DNA of 64,000 nt from Streptomyces sp. NBC_01454 (GCF_036227565.1 NZ_CP109460.1:6696001-6760000), one strand, 5' to 3'. Counted from the stretch's first letter, positions 9,001 through 18,433 are shown. Made by a program: numbers and translations. Notes: a model not told the origin generated them from the sequence alone.

Positions 9001-10604
9001 TGGCCGCGGAGGACGAAGAGTGGCCGGCGGCCGTGCACGCCGAGGGAATCGTCAAACGCTACGGCCCCACCGTCGCCCTCGACGGTGTCCGGCTGACCGT
9101 GTGGCCCGGCGAGGCGCACGCCCTCGTCGGCCGCAACGGCGCCGGCAAGTCGACGCTGGTGTCCGTGCTGACCGGTATGACACGCCCGGACGCCGGCCGC
9201 GTCACCTTCGGCGGCGCGCCCGCACCCGCCTGGGGCGACAGTGCCGCCTGGCGGCGCAGGGTCGCCTGCGTCCACCAGAAGCCGATGACCGTGCCGGAGC
9301 TGACCGTCGCGGAGAACCTCTACCTGGGCCGCTTCCCGGGCGGCCGCACCCTCCGCTGGCGGGCGCTGCGCGAGCGGGCCCGCGCCGTGCTCGCCGCGTA
9401 CGGCGTCGAGGCCGACCCGGCCGCCCGGATCAAGGATCTCGGCGTCGAGCAGCGCCAGTTCGTGGAGATCGCCCGCGCGCTGTCGTGCGGCGCCCGGCTG
9501 ATCGTCCTCGACGAACCCACCGCCCGGCTGGACGCCCGCGGCATCGCCCGGCTCTTCGGCAAGCTGCGGGAACTGCGCGACCAGGGAGTGGCCTTCCTGT
9601 TCATCTCGCACCATCTGCGGGAGGTCCACGAGCTGTGCGACACCGTCACCGTCTTCCGTGACGCCCGGCACGTACTGACCGCGCCGGTCCCCGCACTGAG
9701 CGAGGACGCGCTGGTGGCGGCGATGACGGGGGAGGAGGCGGGCGCCGCGCGCCGGCCGCGGGCGGGCGGCGCGCGGCCGGCGGGGGAGGCGGTGCTGCGG
9801 ACCGAAGGACTGGCCGTCGCCGGGCACTTCGCACCGCTGGATCTGACCGTGCGCGGCGGCGAAGTGGTGGGGCTCGCGGGCGGCGCGGCCGGCGGCGGCA
9901 CCGCGATCGGGGAGACCCTGGCGGGGCTGCGCGCCCCGGACGGCGGCCGGATCACGGTCCGGGGGCGGCCGGTGCGCACCGGCAGCGTGCCGCACGCCCT
10001 CGACGCGGGGATCGGCTACGTCCCCGAGGACCGGCACCGCGAGGGACTCGTTCCGGGCCGCAGCGTCGCCGAGAACGCCACCCTGACCGTCACCGGCCGG
10101 CTCGGGCCGCTGGGCACCGTCCTGCCCTCCCGGACCCGCGAGTTCGCCCGGCGGATGATCACGGCACTGGACATCACGACGACCGGGCCCGGCCAGCCGG
10201 TGTACGGGCTCTCCGGCGGCAACCAGCAGAAGGTGGTGATCGCCCGCGCGCTGGCCCGCGATCCGGCGGTGCTGGTGGCCGTCCGGCCCACCAACGGCGT
10301 CGACGTCCGGTCCAAGGAGGCGCTGCTGGGCGTCGTACGGGAGGTCGCCGACCGGGGCAGCGGCGCCGTGATCGTCTCCGACGAGCTGGACGACCTGCGG
10401 ATCTGCGACCGGGTGCTGACGGTCTTCCACGGCCGGGTGACCGCCGAGTTCGCCGCCGGCTGGCACGACCACGACCTGGTCGCCGCCATGGAGGGCGTGG
10501 CGGGCACCGGCGGGCCGGGCGGCCCGGGCGGACCGCCGGACACCGCCCGGCCCGCCGCACCCGGCACCCCCGCCACCGACGCCACGGAAGGGACCGCGCC
10601 ATGA
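9000..10604 (+). CDS. Sugar ABC transporter ATPase (RbsA/MglA type, two NBDs)
   Basis: Cytosolic energising subunit with two fused nucleotide-binding domains, 534 residues. The first NBD has Walker A GRNGAGKST and Walker B LIVLDEPTARLD, but a weak signature (LGVEQRQ). The second has a good signature (LSGGNQQK) with a degenerate Walker A (GLAGGAAGGGT) and a Walker B in which DEPT reads VRPT. Such asymmetry is common in RbsA-like ATPases, so probably one functional ATP site is completed by each pair. ATG 9000 overlaps the upstream stop (TGATG); GTG 8997 is an alternative. The tail after about residue 500 is Gly/Pro-rich. Confidence 0.9.
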   Translation: MAAEDEEWPAAVHAEGIVKRYGPTVALDGVRLTVWPGEAHALVGRNGAGKSTLVSVLTGMTRPDAGRVTFGGAPAPAWGDSAAWRRRVACVHQKPMTVPELTVAENLYLGRFPGGRTLRWRALRERARAVLAAYGVEADPAARIKDLGVEQRQFVEIARALSCGARLIVLDEPTARLDARGIARLFGKLRELRDQGVAFLFISHHLREVHELCDTVTVFRDARHVLTAPVPALSEDALVAAMTGEEAGAARRPRAGGARPAGEAVLRTEGLAVAGHFAPLDLTVRGGEVVGLAGGAAGGGTAIGETLAGLRAPDGGRITVRGRPVRTGSVPHALDAGIGYVPEDRHREGLVPGRSVAENATLTVTGRLGPLGTVLPSRTREFARRMITALDITTTGPGQPVYGLSGGNQQKVVIARALARDPAVLVAVRPTNGVDVRSKEALLGVVREVADRGSGAVIVSDELDDLRICDRVLTVFHGRVTAEFAAGWHDHDLVAAMEGVAGTGGPGGPGGPPDTARPAAPGTPATDATEGTAP

Positions 10605-11635
10605 CCGAGACCGCCTCGCCGCCGGCCACCGGCGGCCCCGGCACCGCCGCCCCGCGCCGCAGGGCCCGGACCGTCCCGGGCCCCTGGCGGGACCTCTCCC
10701 TGGTGCCGGTGATCGTCGTGCTGGGTGTCATCGGCTTCATCGTGTCGCCCGCGTTCCTCACCGCCGACAACCTCATCGGCGTCGTCCAGCAGTCCACGGA
10801 ACTGGGCCTGCTGGTGCTGGCCGAGGCGCTCGTCCTGATCAGCGGGCGGATGGATCTGTCGCTGGAATCGACCATCGGTCTGGCCCCGGTGGTCGCCCTG
10901 TGGCTGGTGATGCCCGCGCACGGCGCCCGCTTCACCGGGCTGGGCCTGCTGCCCGCCTGGACCGCGGTCCCGCTCTGTCTGGCCGTGGGCGCGGCCGTCG
11001 GCGCCGCCAACGGCTTCCTCATCCTCACCCTGCGGGTCAACGGCTTCATCGCCACCCTCGGCATGCTGACCATGCTGCGGGGCCTGCACCTGGGCATCTC
11101 CGAGGGGCAGTCCATCGGCGATGTCCCCCGCTCCTTCGCCTATCTGGGCCGGGCCGACTGGCTGGGCGTCCCGGCCGCCGTATGGATCTGCCTCGCCCTC
11201 TTCGCCCTCGGCGGCGCGGCCCTGGGCTTTCTGCGGTCCGGGCGGGCGCTGTACGCGATCGGCGGCAACCCGGAGGCGGCCCGCGCGGCCGGCATCCGGG
11301 TGGACCGCCTGACCTGGACCGTGCTGACGCTCGGCGGGGTGCTCGCCGCCTTTGCGGGGATTCTCTACACCGGCCACTATGGCGCGGTCTCCGCGAGCCA
11401 GGGCAGCGGCTGGATCTTCCAGGTCTTCGCCGCCGCGGTGATCGGCGGCATCGGCCTCAAGGGCGGCCGGGGCACCCTCTTCGGCGCGCTCACCGGTGTC
11501 CTCACCCTCCAGCTCGTCATCAATGTGATGACGCTGGCCGGGGTGCCGCCCCTGTGGACGCAGTTCCTCAACGGCCTGATCATCATCGTCGCCCTGGTCA
11601 TCTCCCGCTTCACCGGCGGCGAGAAGCAGGACTGA
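10601..11635 (+). CDS. Sugar ABC transporter permease (RbsC type)
   Basis: Membrane subunit of the importer, 344 residues with about ten hydrophobic segments and the family hallmark region GGNPEAARAAGIRV near residue 225. A 35-residue Pro/Arg-rich cytoplasmic extension precedes the first membrane span. The start overlaps the ATPase stop as ATGA and is preceded by GGAAGGGA. Only one permease gene is present, so the pore is presumably a homodimer. Eight bases separate it from the aldo-keto reductase gene. Confidence 0.9.
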   Translation: MTETASPPATGGPGTAAPRRRARTVPGPWRDLSLVPVIVVLGVIGFIVSPAFLTADNLIGVVQQSTELGLLVLAEALVLISGRMDLSLESTIGLAPVVALWLVMPAHGARFTGLGLLPAWTAVPLCLAVGAAVGAANGFLILTLRVNGFIATLGMLTMLRGLHLGISEGQSIGDVPRSFAYLGRADWLGVPAAVWICLALFALGGAALGFLRSGRALYAIGGNPEAARAAGIRVDRLTWTVLTLGGVLAAFAGILYTGHYGAVSASQGSGWIFQVFAAAVIGGIGLKGGRGTLFGALTGVLTLQLVINVMTLAGVPPLWTQFLNGLIIIVALVISRFTGGEKQD

Positions 11636-11643
11636 GCGCCGCC

Positions 11644-12672
11644 GTGACGGACCATCACCCGTACGGGGGAGTCGAGTTGGGGCGCACCGGGGTCGTCGTG
11701 CCGCCGCTGGGCCTGGGCTGCGCGCCGCTCGGCAACCTCTACCGCGCCGTTCCGGAGCGGCAGGCGCACGAGGTCGTCCGCGCCGCGTTCGCCGCCGGCG
11801 CCGGCCACTTCGACACCGCACCGCACTACGGCGCCGGCCTGTCCGAGGAACGGCTCGGCCGGGCCCTGCGCGGCCGCGACCGCGCCACCTACACCCTGTC
11901 CACCAAGGTCGGCCGCCGGCTGCGGCCGCTCCGTCCGGGGGAGGAGGCGTCCGGCGAGGGCTTCGTCGGCGCCCCCGCACGGGCCCGGGTCCGGGACCAC
12001 TCCCGCGACGGAATCCGCGCCACGCTGGAGGCGTCCCTGGAGCGGCTCGGGGTGGACGCCGTCGACCTCGTCTATCTGCACGACGTCGAGGACCATCTGC
12101 CGGAGGTGTACGAGACCGGCTTCCCGGCCCTGGCCGAGCTGCGCGCCCAGCGGATGGTGCGGGCGATCGGCTTCGGCATGAACCACAGCGGTCCGCTGGC
12201 CCGGCTGGTCGCCGACCTCGATGTCGATGTGGTGCTCTGCGCCGGCCGCTGGACCCTGCTGGAGCGCACCGCCTTCGACGATCTGCTGCCGGTGTGCACC
12301 CGGCGCGGCACCTCCGTGGTCGTCGGCGGGGTCTACAACTCCGGCCTGCTGGCGAACCCGTCACCGGGCGCGCCCTACAACTACGCCCCCGCCCCCGCCG
12401 GGTTGCTCGACCGTGCGCAACAACTCGACGCGGTGTGCGAGGAGTTCGGCGTCCCGCTCAAAGCGGCGGCGCTGCGCTTCCCCTTCGGTCACCCCGCCGT
12501 CGTCTCGGCCGTCGTCGGTGCGGCCACGCCCGAGGAGATGACCGAGAACGCCGCACTGTTCGCCCGTCGGATCCCGGACGCGCTGTGGCATACGCTCGTC
12601 GCCCGCGGCCTGCTCGACCCCGATCTGCCGCTGCCCCTGAACGACCGAGCCCGCCCCGGAGCGCTCCCCTGA
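11644..12672 (+). CDS. Aldo-keto reductase, likely L-fucose (D-threo-aldose) 1-dehydrogenase
   Basis: NAD(P)-linked oxidoreductase of 342 residues expected to oxidise L-fucose at C1 to the lactone. The AKR tetrad is complete: Asp57 and Tyr62 (HFDTAPHYG), Lys88 (STKVG) and His146 (YLHDVE). Operon position between the importer and a lactonase, and resemblance to the D-threo-aldose 1-dehydrogenase branch, point to fucose, though L-galactose or D-arabinose are also typical substrates of that branch. GTG 11644 lies 8 bases after the permease stop. Its stop overlaps the lactonase start (TGATG). Confidence 0.85.
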   Translation: MTDHHPYGGVELGRTGVVVPPLGLGCAPLGNLYRAVPERQAHEVVRAAFAAGAGHFDTAPHYGAGLSEERLGRALRGRDRATYTLSTKVGRRLRPLRPGEEASGEGFVGAPARARVRDHSRDGIRATLEASLERLGVDAVDLVYLHDVEDHLPEVYETGFPALAELRAQRMVRAIGFGMNHSGPLARLVADLDVDVVLCAGRWTLLERTAFDDLLPVCTRRGTSVVVGGVYNSGLLANPSPGAPYNYAPAPAGLLDRAQQLDAVCEEFGVPLKAAALRFPFGHPAVVSAVVGAATPEEMTENAALFARRIPDALWHTLVARGLLDPDLPLPLNDRARPGALP

Positions 12673-13505
12673 TGCGTATCGACGCCCATCACCACCTGTG
12701 GGACCTCAGCCGGCGCGGTCAGCCGTGGATGGACGGGCCCTGGGCCGATCCGATCCGCCGCAGCTACCCGCTGTCCGACCTCACCCCGCAGCTGTCCGGG
12801 CACGGCATCGACGCCACGCTCGTGGTCCAGTCCTCGCCCTCGTACGAGGAGACCGCCGAACTGCTCGCCCTCGCCGCGGGGGAGGGGCCGGTCGCCGGCG
12901 TCGTCGGCTGGGCGGACCTGTGCGACCCGGCGCTCGACGGGGTCCTGGCGGCGCTGCCCGCCGGTCTCGTGGGCGTCCGGCACCAGGTACAGGACGAACC
13001 GGACCCCGACTGGCTCACCCGCCCCGGCGTCCTGCGCGGCCTGGGCACGCTGGCCGACGCCGGGCTGGTCTACGACCTGCTGGTCACCCCGCGCGAACTG
13101 CCCGCCGCCCACGCCGCCGTCCGCGCCCTGCCGCAGCTGGCCTTCGTCCTGGACCACGCCGCCAAGCCGGCCGTGGCGAAAGGGGACTGGCAGCCGTGGG
13201 CGGCCCAGATCACCGCGCTGGCCGCACTGCCGAACGTCAGCTGCAAGCTGTCCGGCCTGGTCACCGAGGCCGACTGGGAGGCCTGGCGGCCGCAGCAGAT
13301 CCTGCCCTATGCCCGGCATGTGCTGGACGCCTTCGGCCCGGGCCGGGTGATGTTCGGCTCCGACTGGCCGGTGTGCACGCTGGCCGCCGGCTATGAGGAC
13401 GTGGTCGCGCTCGCGGAGTCGGCCACCGGCCAGCTCACCGAGGAGGAGCGGGCGGCCGTCTTCGGCGGCACGGCCGGGCGGGTGTACGGGGTCAGGGCGC
13501 CGTAG
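12672..13505 (+). CDS. Amidohydrolase-2 family L-fuconolactonase
   Basis: Predicted metal-dependent lactonase that opens L-fucono-lactone to L-fuconate, the substrate of the dehydratase at the operon start. It is 277 residues, usual for the family. The N-terminal metal motif DAHHHLWD (His6, His8) and Asp231 in MFGSDWP are the expected metal and catalytic residues. The start overlaps the preceding stop as TGATG, indicating tight coupling. Last gene of the operon, convergent with the FadR-type regulator 34 bases away; no clear terminator is seen in that gap. Confidence 0.88.
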   Translation: MRIDAHHHLWDLSRRGQPWMDGPWADPIRRSYPLSDLTPQLSGHGIDATLVVQSSPSYEETAELLALAAGEGPVAGVVGWADLCDPALDGVLAALPAGLVGVRHQVQDEPDPDWLTRPGVLRGLGTLADAGLVYDLLVTPRELPAAHAAVRALPQLAFVLDHAAKPAVAKGDWQPWAAQITALAALPNVSCKLSGLVTEADWEAWRPQQILPYARHVLDAFGPGRVMFGSDWPVCTLAAGYEDVVALAESATGQLTEEERAAVFGGTAGRVYGVRAP

Positions 13506-13539
13506 GGACCGTCCGGCGGGAGCGCGCGGCGCCGGGACC

Positions 13540-14211
13540 TCACAGCGAGGAGCGCAACCACTGCTCCACGCTGGCGATGTGCACCGTCGCCCAGGCCCGC
13601 GCCGCCTCCGCGTCCCGGTCGCGCAGCGCACGGAGGATCGCCCGGTGTTCGGTGAGGGTGCGCGCCACGGCGTCCTTCTGCGTCAGCCCCCGCCAGACCC
13701 GGGCCCGGGTGGTCGGCCCGGACAGCCCCTCCAGCAGGGAGCAGAGCACGGAGTTGCCGGTGGCCGCCACGATTCCGCGGTGGAACTCCAGATCGCAGGC
13801 GACCAGCTCCTCGACGGAGGGAGACGGCCCCAGCGCGTTCAACTGAGCCTCCAGGACGTCCAGTTCTTCCTCCTGGATCCGGCCCGCCGCCATGGCCGTG
13901 GCGGCCGGCTCCAGGATCCGGCGGACGGCGAGGAACTCCAGCACCGTGTCGTCGCGGTGGAAGTCCACCACGAAGCTCATGGCCTCCAGCAGGAGTGTGG
14001 GGTCCAGGCTGGTGACATAGGTGCCGTCGCCCTGGCGCACGTCCAGGATGCGGATCAGCGAGAGCGCGCGCACGGCCTCCCGCAGGGAGTTGCGGGACAG
14101 GCCGAGCTCGGCCGCCAGCTCGCTCTCCTTCGGCAGCCGGTCGCCCGGCCGCAGCGCGCCGGAGACGATCATGCCCTTGATCTTCTCGATGGCCTCGTCG
14201 GTGACCGCCAT
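13540..14211 (-). CDS. FadR-subfamily GntR regulator of the fucose operon
   Basis: DNA-binding repressor, 223 residues: N-terminal winged helix (about 5-70, with LPKESELAAELGLSRNSLREAVRAL) and a C-terminal all-helical FCD ligand domain. The FCD metal-site residues are visible in DLEFHRGI, TEHRAIL and ATVHIASVEQW. Fucose-pathway intermediates are a plausible effector class for such FadR proteins. It is convergent with the catabolic operon, and its own upstream region carries a perfect inverted repeat that shares TCCGATGT with the operon's promoter region, so autoregulation is likely. GGGAGG precedes ATG 14211. Confidence 0.87.
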   Translation of the reverse strand: MAVTDEAIEKIKGMIVSGALRPGDRLPKESELAAELGLSRNSLREAVRALSLIRILDVRQGDGTYVTSLDPTLLLEAMSFVVDFHRDDTVLEFLAVRRILEPAATAMAAGRIQEEELDVLEAQLNALGPSPSVEELVACDLEFHRGIVAATGNSVLCSLLEGLSGPTTRARVWRGLTQKDAVARTLTEHRAILRALRDRDAEAARAWATVHIASVEQWLRSSL

Positions 14212-14261
14212 GCCGACCTCCCCGCCCGGATCCGTCCGGATCTCGCCCTCCGGACGCCCGG

Positions 14262-14282
14262 CTCAGACCTCCGATGTCTGAG
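14262..14282. promoter_or_regulatory. Candidate autoregulatory operator of the FadR-type gene
   Basis: Perfect 7-bp inverted repeat CTCAGAC ... GTCTGAG with a 7-base spacer, 51 bases before the regulator start. The spacer/right-arm junction contains TCCGATGT (14270-14277), the 8-mer also found in the repeat before the fuconate dehydratase gene. Confidence 0.6.
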
Positions 14283-14343
14283 CCCATTATGGCCGGTGAT
14301 GCCCGGAGACCACGAGGGCTGACGAGGGGGAGAACGCGGGGGA

Positions 14344-14381
14344 CGCCGAGGGGGCGGCCCCTGTGGACCGCCCCCTCGGCG
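14344..14381 (-). terminator. Terminator downstream of glpD
   Basis: 14-bp perfect stem CGCCGAGGGGGCGG (14344-14357) with 14368-14381 and a 10-base loop, about 65 bases past the glpD stop in the direction of transcription. It isolates the glycerol operon from the fadR-like gene. Confidence 0.75.
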
Positions 14382-14446
14382 CGCGGCGTACGTCACCATG
14401 ACGCGCTGTCAGGTGCCGGCTCCCGGGCCGGCGCCGACGCCCCTGC

Positions 14447-16051
14447 TCAGCCCGCCAGCATGTCCTTGACCTTCGTCCGGACGTCCTCCGTGTCCAGGCC
14501 GCGGATCATCAGGGTGGTGCGGCGGCGCAGCACGTCGTCGACCGTCTCGGCCCACTCGTGGTCGCGGGCGTAGGCGACCTGCGCCCAGATCTCCGGCGCC
14601 TCGGGGTGGATGCGCTCGGCCAGCGCCGGGTTCTCGTTCGCCAGCCGGGCGATGTCGAAGGACAGCGAACCGTAGTGGGTGGCGAGGTGCCGGGCGGTCT
14701 CCGGGGCCATCCGCGGGCCGGGCGTGCCGCCGTCGATGAGCAGCCGGTGCGCCACCGCGTTCGGGTTGGCGATACCGGGCAGCGGGAGCTTCTTCGGCAG
14801 ATGCGCGATCGGCTCCATGTCCTCGGCCAGCGGGTGGCCGGGCAGCGCGGCGAGCTTGTTCATGACCGTACGGCCGATGTGCCGGAAGGTCGTCCACTTG
14901 CCGCCGGCCACCGACAGCATGCCGCCGCTGCCCTCGGTCACGACCGTCTCGCGCTTGGCCTTGGAGGTGTTGCCGGGGCCGCCGGGCAGCACCCGCAGAC
15001 CCGCGAAGGAGTACGTGATCAGATCGCGCGACAGCTGCTGGTCACGGACGGAGAAGGCCGCCTCGTCCAGGATCTGGGCGGTGTCCTTCTCGGTGACCGC
15101 GACGTCCGCCGGGTCGCCCTCGAACTCCTCGTCCGTGGTGCCCAGCAGCAGCATGTCCTCCCACGGGAGGGCGAAGGTGATGCGGTACTTGTCGATCGGG
15201 GTGGCCAGCGCGGCCTTCCAGGGGGCGGTGCGCTTGAGGACCAGGTGCGCGCCCTTCGACAGCCGGATGGAGGGGGCCGCGTTCGCGTCCTCCATCTTGC
15301 GCAGGTGGTCCACCCACGGGCCGGTGGCGTTGAGCACCAGGCGGGCGTTGACGCCGAACTCCTCGCCCTCCATCCGGTCCTTGAGCTCGGCGCCGGTGAC
15401 CCGGCCCTGGGTGAAGCGCAGCCCGGTGACCTCGGCATGGTTGAGGACCGTGGCGCCGGCCGCGACCGCCGCACGGACGGTCATCAGGGCCATCCGGGAG
15501 TCGTTCATCTGGTCGTCGCCGTACACGGCCACGGCCTTGAGGTTGTCCGTCCGCAGCTCCGGCACGTCCCGCTGGGCCTTGGCCGGGGATATGACGTGGC
15601 CGACGCCGTCGCCGAACGCGGACAGCGCCGAGTAGGCGAAGACGCCCGCGCCCAGCTTGGCCGCGCCGTGCGGGCCGCCCTTGTAGACGGGCAGGTAGAA
15701 GGTCAGGGGGTTGGCGAGGTGCGGTGCCACCTGGCGGGACACCGCACGCCGCTCGAAGTGGTTCTCCGCCACCAGCTTGACCGCGCCGGTCTGCAGGTAG
15801 CGCAGACCGCCGTGGAGCAGCTTGGAGGAGGCGGAGGAGGTGGCGCCGGCGAAGTCACCGGCGTCCACCAGGGCCACCCGCAGTCCGGCCTGCGCGGCGT
15901 GCCAGGCGGTGGAGATGCCCAGGATGCCGCCGCCGATCACCAGGAGGTCGTACGTCGCCTTGGAAAGCTGCTCCCGAGTCTCGGCGCGGCTCGCGTGCGA
16001 ACCATTGGCCGGGTGCGTCCCGAGTGCCGGGACGCTCTGCAGGGTGCTCAT
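14447..16051 (-). CDS. glpD: Glycerol-3-phosphate dehydrogenase
   Basis: FAD-dependent, membrane-associated oxidation of glycerol-3-phosphate to dihydroxyacetone phosphate, last step of glycerol entry into glycolysis. The 534-residue product has the dinucleotide motif VIGGGILG near residue 39, the GlpD signature TSSASSKLLHGGLRYL, and the C-terminal VAGGKWTTFRHIG region. Length is normal. GAGGAG overlapping the end of glpK serves as its ribosome site; only 2 bases separate the glpK stop from this start, so the genes are one transcript (gylCAB-type operon; this is gylB). A hairpin terminator follows. Confidence 0.95.
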   Translation of the reverse strand: MSTLQSVPALGTHPANGSHASRAETREQLSKATYDLLVIGGGILGISTAWHAAQAGLRVALVDAGDFAGATSSASSKLLHGGLRYLQTGAVKLVAENHFERRAVSRQVAPHLANPLTFYLPVYKGGPHGAAKLGAGVFAYSALSAFGDGVGHVISPAKAQRDVPELRTDNLKAVAVYGDDQMNDSRMALMTVRAAVAAGATVLNHAEVTGLRFTQGRVTGAELKDRMEGEEFGVNARLVLNATGPWVDHLRKMEDANAAPSIRLSKGAHLVLKRTAPWKAALATPIDKYRITFALPWEDMLLLGTTDEEFEGDPADVAVTEKDTAQILDEAAFSVRDQQLSRDLITYSFAGLRVLPGGPGNTSKAKRETVVTEGSGGMLSVAGGKWTTFRHIGRTVMNKLAALPGHPLAEDMEPIAHLPKKLPLPGIANPNAVAHRLLIDGGTPGPRMAPETARHLATHYGSLSFDIARLANENPALAERIHPEAPEIWAQVAYARDHEWAETVDDVLRRRTTLMIRGLDTEDVRTKVKDMLAG

Positions 16052-16053
16052 GT

Positions 16054-17595
16054 TTACTCCTCGTCCTCGATCCAGCCCATGGTCCGCTCGACGGCCTTGA
16101 GCCAGCTCTTGTACTCGCGGTCACGGGTGGCCGCATCCATCCGGGGGGTCCACTCGGCGGCCCGGCGCCAGTTGGCGCGCAGCTCGTCGGTGCTGGACCA
16201 GAAGCCGACGGCCAGTCCGGCCGCGTAGGCAGCGCCGAGGCAGGTCGTCTCGGCGACCATCGGGCGCACCACGGGCGCGTCCAGGAAGTCCGAGATGGTC
16301 TGCATCAGCAGGTTGTTGGAGGTCATTCCGCCGTCGACCTTGAGCGCGGTCAGCTCGACGCCGGAGTCCTTGGTCATGGCGTCGGTGATCTCGCGGGTCT
16401 GCCAGGCGGTGGCCTCGAGCACGGCACGCGCGATGTGCGCCTTGGTGACGTAGCGGGTCAGGCCCGCGATGACACCGCGCGCGTCCGAGCGCCAGTAGGG
16501 GGCGAACAGGCCGGAGAAGGCCGGCACGAAGTACGCGCCGCCGTTGTCCTCGACCGTGCTGGCCAGGGTCTCGATCTCGGCCGCGCTGTTGATCAGGCCC
16601 ATCTGGTCGCGCATCCACTGGACGAGCGAGCCGGTGACGGCGATGGAGCCTTCCAGGGCGTAGACCGGCTGCTGGTCGCCGATGCGGTAGCCGACGGTAG
16701 TCAGCAGCCCGTTGTAGGAGTTGACCGGCTCGTGGCCGGTGTTCATCAGCATGAAGGTGCCGGTGCCGTACGTGGACTTGGCCTCGCCCTGCTCGAAGCA
16801 GGTCTGGCCGAACAGCGCGGCCTGCTGGTCACCGAGCGCCGAGGCGACCGGGACGCCTGCCAGCACGCCGCCGACGGTGCGGCCGTAGACCTCGGCGGAG
16901 GACTTGATCTCCGGCAGCAGGGCGGCCGGAATGTCCATCGAGGCGAGGATCTTCTCGTCCCACTGGAGGCCGTGCAGGTTCATCAGCATGGTGCGCGAGG
17001 CGTTGGTGACGTCGGTGACGTGCACACCCCCGTCGACGCCGCCGGTGAGGTTCCAGATGACCCAGGAGTCCATCGTGCCGAAGAGGATGTCGCCGCGCTC
17101 GGCGCGCTCGCGCAGGCCCTCGACGTTGTCGAGCAGCCAGCGGATCTTCGGACCGGCGAAGTACGAGGCCAGCGGCAGGCCGGTCTCGCGGCGGAAGCGG
17201 TCCTGGCCGACATTGCGGCCGAGCTCCTTGCAGAGCGCGTCGGTGCGGGTGTCCTGCCAGACGATGGCGTTGTGGACCGGCTCACCGGTGGTGCGGTCCC
17301 ACAGCACGGTGGTCTCGCGCTGGTTGGTGATGCCGATGGCCTTGACGTCGGCGGCGCTCAGCCCGGCCTTGTGGACCGCGCTGTCGACGACCTCCTTGAC
17401 GTTGGTCCAGATCTCGGTGGCGTCGTGCTCGACCCAGCCCGGCTTCGGGAAGATCTGCTCGTGCTCCTTCTGGTCGACCGAGACGATCCGGCCGTCCTTG
17501 TCGAAGACGATGCAGCGGCTGGAGGTCGTCCCCTGGTCGATGGCCGCGATGAACGGACCGTGCCCGTGGGAGGAGGTGCTGGGGGTGTCGCTCAT
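16054..17595 (-). CDS. glpK: Glycerol kinase
   Basis: Phosphorylates glycerol to glycerol-3-phosphate with ATP in the cytosol. The 513-residue FGGY-family protein has the N-terminal [14 protein letters not shown] phosphate-binding motif, [12 protein letters not shown], and the C-terminal [13 protein letters not shown] adenosine-site motif, in the correct order and spacing. It corresponds to gylA of the Streptomyces glycerol operon. It follows the facilitator gene by 49 bases and runs into glpD with a 2-base gap. Confidence 0.96.
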   Translation of the reverse strand: MSDTPSTSSHGHGPFIAAIDQGTTSSRCIVFDKDGRIVSVDQKEHEQIFPKPGWVEHDATEIWTNVKEVVDSAVHKAGLSAADVKAIGITNQRETTVLWDRTTGEPVHNAIVWQDTRTDALCKELGRNVGQDRFRRETGLPLASYFAGPKIRWLLDNVEGLRERAERGDILFGTMDSWVIWNLTGGVDGGVHVTDVTNASRTMLMNLHGLQWDEKILASMDIPAALLPEIKSSAEVYGRTVGGVLAGVPVASALGDQQAALFGQTCFEQGEAKSTYGTGTFMLMNTGHEPVNSYNGLLTTVGYRIGDQQPVYALEGSIAVTGSLVQWMRDQMGLINSAAEIETLASTVEDNGGAYFVPAFSGLFAPYWRSDARGVIAGLTRYVTKAHIARAVLEATAWQTREITDAMTKDSGVELTALKVDGGMTSNNLLMQTISDFLDAPVVRPMVAETTCLGAAYAAGLAVGFWSSTDELRANWRRAAEWTPRMDAATRDREYKSWLKAVERTMGWIEDEE

Positions 17596-17644
17596 GGTGT
17601 GTGCTCCAAGAAGTCTGTGCGGGCGGACGGGGCGGTCAGGCGGC

Positions 17645-18433
17645 TCAGGCGAAAGCCACCTGGTAGAGGCCCCCGGCGATGGCTCCGCCGATCAGCGGAC
17701 CGACGACCGGGATCCAGGCGTAGCCCCAGTCTGAACCGCCCTTGTTCGGCAGCGGCAGCAACGCGTGCACGATGCGCGGACCGAGGTCGCGGACCGGGTT
17801 GATGGCATACCCGGTCGGGCCGCCCAGCGACAGACCGATACCGGTGACGACCAGCGCGACCAGCAGCGTGCCGATGACGCCGACACCCTTCCCGTTGTCG
17901 CTCAGACCGAGCGTCAGGATCGAGAGCACCAGCACGACGGTGGCGATGATCTCGGTGGCCAGGTTCTGCACGGCGTGGCGGATCTCCGGGCCGGTGGAGA
18001 AGATGCCCAGCACCGGGCCGGCCTGCGGCGCGGTGGCCTGGTCGACCAGGCCCTCATGGCTGGTGTGATCAGCCAGCACCTCGGGGTCGGTCAGATGCGC
18101 ACGGAACTGCCCGTAGTACACGATCCACACCAGCACGGCGCCGATCATGGCGCCGAGCATCTCGCCGGCGAAGTACACCGGCACCTGGCTCCACTGGATC
18201 CCGCCCTTGATGGCGAGGCCGATGGTGACCGCGGGGTTGAGGTTGGCGCCGGACTTCGCGGCGATGTAGGCACCCGTGAGGACGGCGAAGCCCCACCCGA
18301 AGGCGATGGCGACCCATCCGGCGTTGAACGCCTTGGAGCGCTTGAATGTGACGGCGGCGCAGACGCCACCGCCGAGCAAGATCAGAACAGCGGTACCGAT
18401 GGTCTCGCTGATGAAGATGTCGGAGCTGGACAC
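17645..18433 (-). CDS. glpF: Glycerol uptake facilitator
   Basis: Aquaglyceroporin of the MIP family, 262 residues, six membrane spans, that lets glycerol diffuse across the cell membrane. The first pore motif is canonical (Asn66-Pro67-Ala68 in NLNPAV). The second reads Asn212-Pro213-Val214 ([10 protein letters not shown]) instead of NPA; the selectivity Arg after it is kept. GTG 18433 is preceded by AAGGAG at a 6-base gap. First gene of the glycerol operon (gylC position), with a candidate GylR operator about 130 bases upstream. Confidence 0.93.
   Translation of the reverse strand: MSSSDIFISETIGTAVLILLGGGVCAAVTFKRSKAFNAGWVAIAFGWGFAVLTGAYIAAKSGANLNPAVTIGLAIKGGIQWSQVPVYFAGEMLGAMIGAVLVWIVYYGQFRAHLTDPEVLADHTSHEGLVDQATAPQAGPVLGIFSTGPEIRHAVQNLATEIIATVVLVLSILTLGLSDNGKGVGVIGTLLVALVVTGIGLSLGGPTGYAINPVRDLGPRIVHALLPLPNKGGSDWGYAWIPVVGPLIGGAIAGGLYQVAFA

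Noticed and set aside
13506..13539. Terminator between the lactonase and FadR-type genes
   Set aside because: Only an imperfect GC-rich dyad is present in 34 bases; not convincing enough to call.
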